64,000 nt of DNA from Cucumis sativus (taxonomy: Eukaryota > Streptophyta > Magnoliopsida > Cucurbitales > Cucurbitaceae): positions 19,372,307 through 19,436,306 of the forward strand of contig NC_026661.2 of NCBI RefSeq assembly GCF_000004075.3, given 5' to 3'. A model generated the notes under the pieces. That model was not told where the DNA came from. It worked only from the letters and a program-made list of their open reading frames with translations, and did no database searches. How positions within the stretch are numbered: position 1 is the first letter of the stretch; every line of letters begins with the position of its first letter. A program made the translations under genes and the position numbers. Of the stretch, positions 25,201 through 41,893 are shown piece by piece.

Positions 25201-28200
25201 CACAAAGAATATATAAATTACAAAGACTGACGTAGAATTTGTAAAAGAATAATCATCCATTGTAGGCCTTTTCTTATCTTGTTATATGGGCCATAAATAT
25301 TTTTTGTTTTCGTTACATATATGTAAATTACTAATATAAATATATACGGTGAATGGATAAGGTTTATTGTTAAAAATGGAATTTATGGGCTTAAGAGTAA
25401 AGATAGCCCATTTAGACAAACTGAAGATTCATTTGGGCTTTATTTCCAATCCTAAAAAGATGAACCAAAGAAAAGCCCAAATTATTTCGAAAAGTCAAGA
25501 CTCAAAATTACTATTTTTTTCTTTTTTAAAAAGATGATTTGACAGAAATAATTAAAACCCACCTTTAGAAAATTCTAAAATTTATTTTTGAGTGTCGAAT
25601 TAATAATGTACACATAATTTGTAAAATGAACAAATTAGGTTTCAGTAGAGTTTTAGGTTACCTTCACTATTGTCATCCGCCCAACAACTACGACGGACAA
25701 GCCACCCGTAGGGAGGGACGAGCTATGAGGATGATTGCCTCTTCAGAACCACTGCCTAACACCAACTTCAAGTACCACCTCTATACATCCATTCTTGTCA
25801 ACTATCATTAGCAAGTCATCTCTCACAACTAAAAGTATTTCTCTTTTAATATTGACCTTGATTCAAACATTTTTTTTTATTTAAAATTTAAATTTTGCAT
25901 GGACAAAAAGTTGGGCAAGCCATGGCGTAATGAAAACATGGACACACACCACATGGTACATGATGGAGGTGGGCACTTTCTATGTTGACTATAGAGGTGG
26001 TGAAACTATATGCATGCCTAACAGTATACAAAAATGCTCCCTACAATAATCCTATCTCTACATCTCAATAATAAACTATTACACACTTGTTTTTCTACTC
26101 TTCCAAATTAATTCTTTCTTTTTTCTTTTGTATCTATAAAAATAGAAATTATGATATTAAATTTCGTTGAGTTATCTCAATTTACTATACCTTTAGAACG
26201 CTCAACCATAAACAAGGTGATACAATAATGTTTATAATGTTAGTAACTATGTAATTGAATCTATTTAAATTTTTTTAACGGTGTGTTTTGAATAAAGAAA
26301 GAATATTAATTAGATTTTAGGCCGTTCTATTCAGAAAATTAAATACCAATTGAGTAAAAATTTGTCCATTTTATGTCATATCTATCTATTTATTTTGATC
26401 AAAGAATCCTTACTTAACCTTCAAACTCCCTTTGGTATTTTCTTTTAAATGATACAAAAAAAAAAAAGTTTTATTTATTGAGTAGAAAGACACACAAGTA
26501 GTTTAAAATGTTTTTTATTTCCTTTTCTCTAAAATTCCAATTTTGAAATCAATTTTAATATTGTAATTAACATGTAATATTCAATTTATATGTATCTTTT
26601 ATTACTGCAATGAAGTTTAACAATTTCTGTAACGTCAATAAATAAATAAATAAATGAAAATATATGTTTTGTCTTCGATGGGTAGTTAGGAAGTCAATAT
26701 CTCACATGTAATATTTTCTTTTTTCTTTTTTTATCTAATATCTCGTTTGGTTGAATTTAATAATGAGCTTTGATAAGGAGAAAATTTTTAAATCATTTTG
26801 ATCGTTTTAGGGTTTTGAAAAATTTGTTAGCAACCGTGGCTTAGATGGAGATCGATCGATATTTTAAAATATAAGATAGAGATGGACGTGAAAGAAAATA
26901 AGAAGATATATAAAACAATATACAGTATTTTAAGTTAAATTAAAGTAACAAGTTGAAAGAAAAAAAATGAAAAATCAGCTTTTAGGATAAAATGATTTTT
27001 CAAATTTAAGAAAAAATATTTAAATTAGTTAAGATTTCTTTTTTATCCATCTTGTAATACACCGTTGTGAAACACGAGTCTAGCTCAACTTTTCTGAACT
27101 CATACTATCAACTTCTATATATGAAATTCAATCTCTCAACTTTCATACCATTGATTACAAAACCAAACAAGATCCATATGTCTATAGTTATTGCATGTGG
27201 TTAAATTATTGGAACAAAAATCACGTATTTATTAGCGGTCTCTTTATAATTTTTAAAAATATATCCATATACGATATTTTGTCCCAAGCTCCAAAGACTA
27301 GTCCTTATCAAACAATTATAACAACTGGTTTTAAGGTACAATTGGGTAGTAGACGAAATACTCGGCTCGATGTAAAGGAAAAGAAAAGGAGAGAGAGGAA
27401 GAAAAAGTGGATGAAATAACTTATAATGTCACTCTATCTCAAATGGTATAACTCGTTAGAAGATTATTGACGCGTATTATTTTTCTTATCTCAACTTGGT
27501 ACATGTGATAATAGAACTTAACGATCAAATACACATATTGTTTTAAAAAATTAAAAAGGGGATTTTAGATAAATGACAGGTGGAAAATAGTATTTTAGAG
27601 CATAGGAAGAGATGCCAAAAGGGATGAACGTACGTTTCTAATTCAACACTTCATTGGCGGAAAATATTCTATATAATATTGTCAATACTTTGTTACCCAA
27701 TAAGAAGATGCCACCTGTCAATAATTACAATTCCGAAAAGGCATATTCCTTCTTAGGGAAGATTCAACCGATAAAAGAAATCACATCTAAAGCAATCTTT
27801 CATTACCTATTATTTTAGTCTTTTGGTCAACTTTTTTATTTGACCCTCTTTTTTTTATATATATATGAAATTAGTTTTCCAAATATTAAATCTTTTATTT
27901 TATTATTTTTGGGGAAAATCCAAAATTTGAGTAAACCTCACTCACTATTTTATATAAACATTAGCTAAGAAAAAATTATAGCTAGAAGAAAAAAAAGGGA
28001 TTATTTGTGGGATTTTAGTTTATTATTTCTAAATAATATTTAAGAATTTATATTAATTCTTTTTTTTTTTTTAGGAAATATATTTTTATGATGAAAATTT
28101 GTGTTTGGAATATTTTAATAACACAATGATGAGATACTTGAAAAATATGATATTAATAGTCTGTAGAGTAATAATAATTTTAAGTTATACCTACCATATC

Positions 28201-28449
28201 TTATAATAAGATTTTCTTTTCTCTTATTTTGAGTACAATCGTATGTGCCATGATTTTCGACTTTTTTTTTTTCTTTTTGTGTTTAAATTACAATATGTTA
28301 TTTAGTTGTTGTATATATGTGTATTAAACTTAGAACACTAATACTCTATTGTGCCAACCATTAACACAACACCAAATAATATTCTTAACTTATTCAATAT
28401 ATTCAATTTTCAATTCAAATTAATATCATTTTAACTCTATCAATAGTAC

Positions 28450-28760
28450 TTATTAGGGGTTATTAGGGGTATTCACAGTTTAGTTTAAATCCCAAAAAAT
28501 CTCAGGCCACTAAAGGATCGAGCTCTATAAAATTTTTCTTTCTATTTTAGATCTCGGTGGATCTCAGATGAACATATTTATGATCATTTCTTTAAATTAT
28601 TATTATGTTTAAATGAAGCGGTTCGGTTCGATTTAATTTTAGAATCGATTTAAAACATTAAACCGAACCGAGTCACATAAAAAGTGACTTAAACATAATA
28701 CAAACCGCACTGAACCGCATGTAATCAATTTCAATTCGGTTTGTCAAATTAGTTCGGTTT
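28450..28760. repeat. Degraded DNA-transposon-like stretch with inverted GGTTCGGTT words
   Basis: GCGGTTCGGTTCGATTTAA (near 28619) faces ATTAAACCGAACCG (near 28659), forming a long imperfect inverted repeat. Further AACCGCA and TTCGGTTT words follow up to 28760. The left edge has a doubled TTATTAGGGG word. Such subterminal words and a TAGGGG-like edge are usual in plant hAT-type non-autonomous elements. No target duplication was found, so the family is tentative. Confidence 0.4.
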
Positions 28761-29844
28761 TCAAATATTTTATGAACCATAGAAAGTTACCGAAAGGCCA
28801 AAGATATTACTCAAATCACTATTTTACTTTGATTGAGAAACCAATTTTGGAGAAGTTCCAAGACTTTTTTAGGGTATAAACCATAGAAAGTTAAGTGATT
28901 GTCTACCTATACTCATATGAGTAGCAAATGAGTAGCAAGCTCGATAGTGCGATAGTGGCATGCATTCTGAAAGTACTTCATTTGGTATAACTATTTTTTT
29001 AATAGCACAATTGGAGGACGGATGGATACTTATATCACTGATGAGGTAAAACTTGCTTTAGTCATTTGATATGATTAATAGTTCATCACATGACAAATTT
29101 TTACATTTATTGTTATTATTTTGTATGAACTAAAAAACAATGCGTCTAAGACCCAAATACATCCAAGTATTACTATGTTTAAATACAATATACACCAAAA
29201 TGGTTGTTAATAAATGGTTATTTATTCAAATTTTGTGAAATTTAAAAATTAACATGAATTTTGACTTGGACTTGTAATATTTAATTTTTTATTTTATTTA
29301 TTATAAAAGAAGGTAATAAATCCCTAGAAAAAAGGCATTTTGGGGGAATTGACCTTGAGATTCGGTCTAATTGCCATTAAGTCCTTTTTTGTAGGGAGAG
29401 GAATTATGAGAAAGATTGAATATGTCACACACCTTACCTTATTCCCAAATTCACCCTCTATCTTTTTAATTAATTCCCTATAATAATGCCATAATTTTAA
29501 TGATTTTTATTTTTTATTTATAGTGAGTTGATAATATATCCACCATATCTATCTATTGTATTTATGTTTGTTTTATTTAGTTAATGAATTCAATTTTGTA
29601 CCCAATGTAATTTATTATATAAATCTTATTCTCCTAATATTCCATTCTGGCATTAAAAAAACAAAATTATTTTTCCATAGAATATTAAAAAAGTGATTAA
29701 AAGCCAGCAAAGAGCACGTGTGCAATAATACTATTATTATGGCAATATGGTCTTTAAAGATTTTCAAAAGTTTCATTTCGAAGCAATCCAAAAGACGTAC
29801 TCAATAGTTCTAAATTATTATTACTATTATTTACCTTTCAAGAA

Positions 29845-29848
<4 letters not shown>

Positions 29849-29894
<46 letters not shown>
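29849..29894. repeat. (AT)n microsatellite, 23 units
   Basis: A 46-bp uninterrupted AT dinucleotide run, the longest microsatellite in the window. Confidence 0.95.
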
Positions 29895-29898
<4 letters not shown>

Positions 29899-31569
29899 TA
29901 TGACCTTTTTTCTAATTTATGAAAATTACATCTATTATGACTTATAAGACAAATGCAAAGTCACAAAGTGAAGAAAAAATGACGAAAGGTGGTATATTGT
30001 ATTTTGAATTATTACAACAAAAGAAATGAAAATCATATATTTCTTTTTGTGTAACAAAAATGACTCTTTTGACGTTTTGAGAAAAAGGCTATTGCTACAT
30101 TACCAGATTCTTTTTTGTTACTATCAAAATATCTCTACCTAAAATACCATTTTTGTTTCTATCATTTTAATTTTTGTTTTGTATTTTAGTCATTATATTT
30201 CTAATTGTATTTAATTATAGGCCATATATTTTCAATAAGTCATAAATTTAGTTATTTAAAGTAATTTTTTTATTGGAATTAGTTAAATAATATTAACAAA
30301 AATAGTAATAATAATAATGCAAGAAAATACACGACAAATAATCATTATGAATTGCAAAATATTAAAAATAGACACATATAGGAATACATTGAATACATTT
30401 TTTTAAATCGATCAAAATGAGTGAAACCAACCTAACCAAAATGACAAAACCTATATATATATATATATTAAATATTAAATAATAACATTAAGTTAATATT
30501 AAATAAACCGAACCAACGGAATTGAATCAAGAAAAGTGAATCTACCAAAACCGAACAGTTGACATCGATTGTTGGTTTCTAACTCCAATAAATATATAAA
30601 GCAGTCTCCGCTTCAACAATGATCACCTCTAGTTTCGGTAGTTAATAATTTTCTTTAGAAAAGCAATTGTAACACGTAACGTAAAGAGACTAAAGAAAAT
30701 GACGGTAAATAATAACTTTAATGGATGATATGTTTTTTTATTACTTAAATCTTAACTTAATTGTTAGATTAAAAAATGATATGTTTTTGGTTAGTACTTC
30801 TAGAAAGAGATTAGTGACTTATTATGGCAATAGTTAGTTGGAAAGAAATAACATCTTTACTAAAAAAAACGTAAAGTACTATCCTTTACTTTTTAAAATT
30901 TAATTGACTGTTTCATGTCTAGGGATTTCAAATCCAATAAAATTGGCCGAAATCAAAATTGAAGAACATCAATTAATTTCTCTGCTTCTCTCACACGCAC
31001 ACATAAAAGTAAACTAATTCATACTTTTCCAACAATTAAATTAAATCCATAGTTATGTGCTCCCAATTATGATACCATAAATTTTTATATATTACAGCTC
31101 ATTTGAGTCAAACTTTTAAAGCATATCTTCCATTTAAATATTAGAAATTCAAATGATTTGTTCAATTATAGCAATTTAATTTTTAGCACATAAAATAAAC
31201 AAAAACAATTTTCTTATTAATAATAAAATGAGAAGAGGAGATTTTAATTTTTTAAAAGAGAAATGAAAAGAATAATTTGATTGGTGGAATATTGAGTCAA
31301 CTGAATTAATATTTAATTTATGTATTAATAAGAAAAAAAGGGTACAAAATTAGACGGCCGCTTTATAGTATCTGCCCTCGCACGCATATGGTTCCAAAAA
31401 GCCAATTCTCTTCTTCCCTTTCTTCCATTTCTCCCTTCAACCAAAACAATAAACAAACCTCCACACCCAATTTAATCACACTTCAAACTCCTTTTTCCTT
31501 ATCTCCCTCTCTCTATTTAAACCACACACACTCCACATACAATTTCAAAACTCCACTCCTCCATCCACA

Positions 31570-35255
<3,686 letters not shown>

Positions 35256-38148
35256 ATTCTTTTTCTTTTCTTCTTCTTTTTTAAATCTCTTCTTCTTTAC
35301 GTTTTTATTTTTACTTTTAAAAGTCACAGTCTTTTATTTTTAGTTTAAGGAATTGCCCATAAAAATGCTGATGGCAAAGTAATTAGGTTTTTTCTTTTTT
35401 CTTTTTAATCTTTATCTTCCTTCATAGTTTATTGTCTTCCAATTTGTGAATAAAAAAAAATTATAGTTTCACATGAATTATTGATCTCTATTTCGCCAAT
35501 TTCTCTTGTTATTTCCATGAATTCAATATGTATATTTTTTTAAAATAAAAATCAAATAGGCTAAAAGTATAATTTTGAAGGTCACAATTTATATGGTCAG
35601 TATGAGTAAAGACAAATAACATAAACTACTAGACCAATTTGATTGTGGGTCTTTTAAAAATATAACACCCAAATATTTATGATATATAGAACCATTTGAA
35701 AAACGAAAAAAAGCATAAGAAAATAATCGAATAAAAACTACATAAGAAAGAAAAAAAATAGCAAAATGAGAGAAGAAAGACAATGAAACAAACTACAAAC
35801 TTGAAATATTTTTTTAAAATATCAATTTGATGGACTTTTTACATTAGTTGAGGTATACACTATTTTAACTTGAGAAAGAAATAGTAATTTAGTCTATGTA
35901 TCACTATTTTAACTTTTTCATATATTAGAAGGCAAGTTAGATTTTCAAAATTTGTAATTTAGTCTCTAAAAATAAAGTGAGATTAAAAGTTTATTTTCAT
36001 TATTTAACAAATAAAATTTCGTAAGCTTATAATAATAAAAAAAATGGTCCTTTATTAGTTTATTGATTCACAAATGTAATAAATTTTATTGAATCATAAT
36101 AGTATTTTTTCATAACAAATCATAAATCATTAAAAATTATAAAATCCAAAGAACTAAATTATCATAAAGTGAAAAAACCCAAATGAATTGTAAATAATAA
36201 AATATTTGCAAATTTTTCTCAACAAAAGATGTTTCCTCATTTTTTCGCACGTGGCTAAAACCAAATCTAGATATTTTTTTTTTCAATTATTGTGTTTTCT
36301 TCACGTGCGAAAATACGAAAAAAAAAAAGACTAAAATTTTGTCCATTTAGAAAATGCTCAAACCCATCTAATAACACTAACTATTTCAAAACTAACATTA
36401 CCCGAATAATCTCTAACAAATTAAAATAATAGAAATTAGAACTAAATCTAATGTGAGTAATCTTCAAATACAAAATTAAAATTTAGATTATCGTAAAATA
36501 AACAAAGTTTGATTGATAGTATTAAATTTATTTTGAAATATTGGTATTTCCACTTTTCTATAAGTTCAATGTTAATATTGCATAAAAATTCATAAAAACA
36601 TAAAAATTAAATAACCAAATATAATATATAAATAATACATCTAATTAGAATTAGAAAGGTTGAAATTCACTTATAGAATTAGTATAATGTATCTAATATG
36701 CATTATAATACAAAATTTACATTTTAATTAAATTTTATAATATAAATTTAACTTGAGATAAATTTAAAATTAATTTATTCGATAATTAAACAGTTGAAGA
36801 AGATTAAATAATAAAGTTAATTCGATTGATTTCATATTAAAATTATTGCAAATTATATATACTTATGTAAGAACTAATTTTGACAAGCATACCGTCTAAC
36901 TAATGTATACACTAGTTGTTTTCGAAAATTATTTTAGTATATATTTTGAACCCTACAAAGACATTCTAATTATATAAGTACATCTCGTGAAACACATGCA
37001 TGTTCAAGCTAGTTAATTATAAAATCATAAAAGTTGTGAATGTACGATTGATTAATATTATTAAATTTTCTTAAAATAAAACTAAAGTTAAATCAATTAA
37101 GTACAAGGGAATGCAAATTGCAATGCAACGTAGAGAGGAGAAAAATTACTATCAATGATGACTTAAGAACTCTATATACACTTTGCACATAATTTCTCCC
37201 ACGTTACGGCTGAATTTTGCTACCATTTTGTAATTTAGTTTAGAAACAATTTGTCCAAATTAACTCTTCCCAATTTCCCATCAAACACAAATCCTTTACG
37301 TAACGCAACTTCATCACCCGTCGCTGTTCTAAGCAAAGTCAAATTATTGAAAAATATGAAAGTATGATTTTCTTTTCCTTTATCAAAGAAAAAAAAGAAA
37401 ATTAACGGTTGATAATTTTATTTTTCTTGTCTGATTCTTTGACAATCCCCAAATATTAATTCGATAAACGAAGTATTGTTAATTTCCATGGCTTGCAAAG
37501 GAAGGTGAAGCGTCTAAGCATCAAATTCTTAGCTCAGTTTATTTCCCTGGAATCTCGGGGAACTCTTAGAACACTGTGACCCATGCGATTTCTCTCTGCT
37601 TAGTAGAGGTAGGAGAACACAGGTAGTACTTTGAATTCTTAAATTTCGTAGATTTGGGTTTGTTTTTCTTCTGATGGGGTTTGTTTTAGATGTGATTAGT
37701 TGTTGATTATTCTGTAAAATTAGATGTAGTTTCATTCAGAAGCTTCTGGGGTTGCCGATTTTTGGCCGACACTGTAAGGAGTTTAATCCTTAACACGAAT
37801 TTCTGAGAAGCTTTTGGTTTTTTTATCTCTATTTTGGTTGCCCATGTTATTCCTGTGATCGAGCTTGTGGGATTCTATTTCTGCCTTAGGTTTTTTATAA
37901 TTTTTCGTGCTGTTCAAACTAGTTTTGTTTTCATTTTTTTCACAAAATAGTTATGACGAATCATGATTCAGTGGTTCATGATTTTCAAAGGAAGAAGAAG
38001 CTTAAACAACAGTTACCCAATTGGAAAAAAAAACTCTCAAACAACCGCTTTTTGTAACTGAAGTGATTACTTCATTTAACAATATGTTGGTTAAATTTGT
38101 TGCTTAATCAGTTGTCTTTTCTTTGGATTGCAGAACTGTCTCCTAGGC
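35256..38148. other. Intergenic region, SCPL34 to pheophytinase, with likely PPH leader exon
   Basis: AT-rich and gene-free up to about 37.5 kb. It includes an inverted repeat with G-box arms at 36241-36313. From about 37500 the composition changes to that of a 5' UTR. A plausible leader exon ends at 37622 (ACACAG|GTAGTA), and its intron would end at the acceptor TTGCAG at 38133, 15 bases before the PPH start codon. The donor is a guess; the acceptor is well formed. Confidence 0.5.
36241..36313. repeat. Inverted repeat with CACGTG arms
   Basis: TTTTTCGCACGTG (36241-36253) is matched by CACGTGCGAAAA (36302-36313) on the opposite strand after a 48-base AT-rich loop. Each arm contains a palindromic G-box core CACGTG. 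It could be the relic of a small inverted-repeat element or a pair of bHLH/bZIP sites. Confidence 0.6.
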
Positions 38149-40786
38149 ATGGAAGCTCTGTCTTGTAGCTCAATTCCAAGCAGTAATATTGTATTTCTGA
38201 GGACAAAATGTGCTAGAAAAAGCTTGAATCCAAGTTGTGTAAACCTCTCTGGCTTCAGAAGACGTAAAATCTTGTGTGCTAGAATCAAAGCTAGAACTAG
38301 ATTTTCTTGGTCAAAGCATCACCATGAAAGTTCTCAACTAAAGGTCCTATGTAGTAGCTACGGTGGCTATGTCATTGATGGAGAAGAAGGAGGTTCAGTA
38401 AGTATACCGGAGAGTGGCAAATCGGCGAGTAAAGTGCAAATTCCTGGTTTGCCTGATGAATCTAATGGTGAATCCAGTGCTGAAATCAGTAGTGGCTTTT
38501 GGGAATGGAAACCAAAACTTAGCGTGCATTATGAAAAAGCTGGATCTGAAAATGTGAAATCTCCCCCTGTGCTTTTCCTTCCTGGTTTTGGGGTTGGTTC
38601 ATTCCATTATGAGAAACAACTAAAAGATTTGGGACGTGATTATAGAGTATGGGCCATAGATTTTCTTGGGCAGGGCATGTCATTACCAGTTGAAGATCCC
38701 ACTTCACATTCTAAGGAAGGAAATGAATCAGATGGGAAAGATTCTTCTTGGGGTTTTGGAGATAAGACTGAACCATGGGCATCTGAGCTTGTTTACTCTA
38801 TTGATTTATGGCAGGATCAAGTTCGCTATTTCATCGAACAGGTATCCAAAATAATGATTTATTGTCCTTCATGTGTCCTCCCTATTCATAAGAATAACAT
38901 AGAGAATAATGTACATGCTTTGAGCAAGGAATTTGACTATTCATTTATGATATGACTCATATGTTATATTTATATAGCTTATGTAGCTGAGCTGAGCCTC
39001 TACTTGGTACTGCTAGCTTCATGTCAAAACAGTCAAGTTACATTAGTTTTCACACTAATCTACAAATCAAACATGGGCTACCAAACAGATTTTCAGGATT
39101 TTAAAACTTATTTTTCCACCTGCTACTTCACAAACGGTTTTTCCAACTTTAGGCTGTACAAATGAATCTGAAACTCTCATTGAGTCTGACTGCTTAAGGC
39201 TTACATTGACAAACTTACTGATGTCTTGGATTACCATTGCAGGTCATTGGTGAACCAGTCTACATTGTGGGCAATTCACTTGGAGGGTTTGTGGCACTAT
39301 ACTTTGCAGCATGCAATCCTGATTTAGTTAAGGGCGTCACATTGCTAAATGCAACTCCATTCTGGGGATTTTTTCCTAATCCTATAAGATCGCCGAGATT
39401 AGCAAAATTGTTTCCTTGGGGTGGGAAGTTTCCATTACCAGACAACGTGAGAAAGCTCACAAAGTTTGTGTAAGTTTGATCAATGAGGTCTTATTCATTC
39501 TTTATATCTCTATTTTCTTCTTTTCCTTCTCATAACTCTTTGTTTGATATCAGTTGGCAGAAAATAAGCGACCCCGAAAGTATAGGAGACATCCTTAGGC
39601 AAGTCTATGCAGATCACACAACAAATGTAGACGATGTATTTTGTCGAATTGTAGAAACAACACAGCATCCAGCTGCAGCTGCATCATTTGCATCTATCAT
39701 GTTTGCCCCTCAAGGGAAACTATCCTTTTGGGAAGCATTATCAAGGTGGGATATAATTTTGCCATTAAGATTCAATTTCGTGGCTTTGGAAAACTTCATA
39801 GTCCTTGTACTGTTTTGGCTTAAATTTCTCTCTTTGTTTTGTATAGATGCCATGAGAATTCAGTACCAGTTTGTCTAATGTATGGAAAAGAGGACCCATG
39901 GGTGAAACCCGTTTGGGGGCTTGAGGTGAAAAAGCGAGTGCCTGAAGCTCCATATTACGAAATCAGCCCTGCTGGCCACTGCCCTCATGATGAAGTCCCT
40001 GAGGTATATTTCTGCCGTTCACAAGGCTTATTTTTTTCCAATCAATTCAAAATGGATCCTAAAATTTTCTTCACCTCTAGAACTCGTACAACACTAAAAA
40101 CTACCAAAAACCACCTTAAGAACTTGAACAACTCAACACTAAAACTTCTCCGAAAGGCAAAATAATTGAAGGGGACGGATCCTAAAATGAGAAACTGATG
40201 GAACCAAGGATATTGAAATCTAAAAGATAATATAATTACAAGCACTTGAAAGCTTCAAGTAGTAACCCACCCACTAAAATTTTCATGTCCTAACTCACCC
40301 ACTAAATTATCGTCCATCTTTTCCATTCTTCTCTGCTCTCTATATAAACCAACAAGTATAACTAGCTAACTACTAACAATGACCTTAATACTCTAATAAT
40401 GTCTTATTGTCATTCCTAACAGAAATTTGACTATGTTAGGAATACTTGAACGAAGTCTACTAGTTTCAAAATAAGATATGAGATGTTGAATCTGTGGATT
40501 AGTGACATTCTTGCTTGTGGATGTATAATACTGAAAATATGCATTGTGATCACAGGTTGTGAACTTTTTACTACGAGGGTGGATAAAAAACATAGAGACA
40601 GAAGGTCTAGTGGGATTGCCACTAGTGGGGGAACAAGACACCATCGGAGAGGACAAAGTTGTTAAAGATTTGGAATTCTTAAGAGAAGGATCAAAGAAAT
40701 CTGTGTCTGTTCGACTGTATGGATCCCCTTCTTCAGTTTTGGATCGAATAACCTCTTTGTTTAAAACTGTAACAGTCAAAGCTTAA
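38149..40786 (+). CDS. PPH: Pheophytinase, chloroplastic (alpha/beta hydrolase)
   Basis: Five coding exons: 38149-38841, 39243-39469, 39554-39745, 39847-40003, 40556-40786, giving 499 aa (Arabidopsis PPH about 484). The first 50 or so residues form a chloroplast transit peptide rich in Ser, Arg and Lys. The alpha/beta hydrolase fold follows: PPVLFLPGFGVGSFHYEKQL (oxyanion loop), WAIDFLGQGMS, then the nucleophile elbow VGNSLGG with Ser about 243, and the PPH-specific block VKGVTLLNATPFWGFFPNP. The acid is probably Asp in YGKEDPWV, and the base is His in PAGHCPHDEVPE. PPH removes the phytol tail from pheophytin a during leaf senescence and fruit degreening, in the chloroplast. The start is the ATG after a leader intron; the family is recognised with high certainty. 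It converges with the glyoxalase-like gene. Confidence 0.96.
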
Positions 40787-41214
40787 CAATTAAGCCTCAT
40801 TGTTTAATTATCTTAGAAAGGATTTTTTTTTCACTCCTTTGCTTGTTTTATACTTTGTAAAAATTGTAAGAAAAAGAATAGAAAAGAAGAATACAGATTG
40901 GCTAATATGGTTGTTACGTTTGAATAGAAAATAGGCAGTTGTTTCCATTATCCAACATAAAATTTTACAGCCCATTTCAGAATTATTTGCTTCAATTTTG
41001 AAGTCCAATTTATCTGTTGATGTACTTTATTAGGTTGGTTGATTATAGATTTTGTGGGTAGCCATAAATTTGGTTAGGATTTGGAAAACTAACAAACGTA
41101 ATAAATTTTAAGATCAGCAAGGAAATTTTCCGATTAGTATTGATACGTCATGTTTACAAATGGTTATTAATTTGTAATTGTCCTTACTCTCCGATTACAC
41201 AAAAACGTCCAAAA

Positions 41215-41893
41215 CTATTTCTCATCATTCAATTCCAATGGAGGGTTATGCCGACCCGCCGGAAGTCTAATCTTACCGGAGGAACCCGCTGGCACTAACT
41301 TCAAATTCTCACAGTTACAGATCTCGATCATGAATCCATCAGGATCATTGAAGAAGAGCTGTTCAATCGTTTCTCCCTTCTCCTCTTCCTCCAATGTCCT
41401 CCTCATGTACTTCACTCCCAATTCCTTCAATCTCTCCTCCATCGCTTCCATATCTTCACACTGCCACCCACACTTCAGTGTCAACAAACCAACACATAAC
41501 CCTAAAAAATTCAACTCAAATCTTCATTAATTAAACCCTAACCTGAAACGAGATGTGATTATCCATGGGATCGAGATGATCCTTATCGCTTCCACGGACT
41601 CCAACACTATCATCATCCTCCTCGGTTTGCATCAAGTGAATCCCAACGCCGTAGTTGAACAGCCAAGCTCCTTCGAAATCGAAGCTTTGCGGGCGTTCAA
41701 TGAGGACGAAACCTAGGACTTTGGTGTAGAAATGGACGGAATCCTTGACGTTTTTGCAGACTCTGGAGACGTGATTGAGTGCCATTAATGGAAGTGGATG
41801 TTCTTCTTGTTTTCTTGTAGTTTCTTCGTTGTTTGCTTGGATTTCATTGTTGACGGCAGTGGGGTTTTGATCTGCGATGAGTTGTTGTTCCAT
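41215..41893 (-). CDS. Glyoxalase I-family (VOC superfamily) protein
   Basis: Two exons on the minus strand, 41893-41543 and 41460-41215, give 198 aa. The VOC fold begins at LMALNHVSRVCKNVKDSVHF, about residue 36. The second beta-alpha-beta module covers DNHISFQ|CEDMEAMEERLKEL to FFNDPDGFMIEICNCENL. Candidate metal ligands are the His of NHVS, the His of DNHIS and the Glu of MIEICN, as in the family. The first 35 residues are hydrophilic and unrelated to a transit peptide. It resembles the Arabidopsis GLYI-like proteins (At1g80160 and At1g15380 group), which are small single-domain VOC proteins; activity on methylglyoxal is unproven for several of them, so a substrate is not claimed. Its stop codon is 428 bp from that of the convergent PPH gene. 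Confidence 0.88.

Larger units (their letters stand above)
22760..31569. other. Large AT-rich intergenic region (about 8.8 kb)
   Basis: No gene is supported. Contents: P450 upstream region (22760-23000); a (TA)n run at 24573-24594; a repeat-rich island with CTCGAGAT-like words at about 24840-25200; a cluster of five site II motifs at 25287-25479; a stretch with inverted GGTTCGGTT/AACCGAACC words at about 28450-28760; an (AT)n run of 46 bp at 29849-29894; and a weaker AACCGAACC stretch near 30507-30560. Probably decayed transposon sequence for the most part. Confidence 0.6.

Noticed and set aside
25626-25811. 61-codon open frame after the site II cluster
   Set aside because: No recognisable domain and AT-rich surroundings; kept only as a question in the site II finding.
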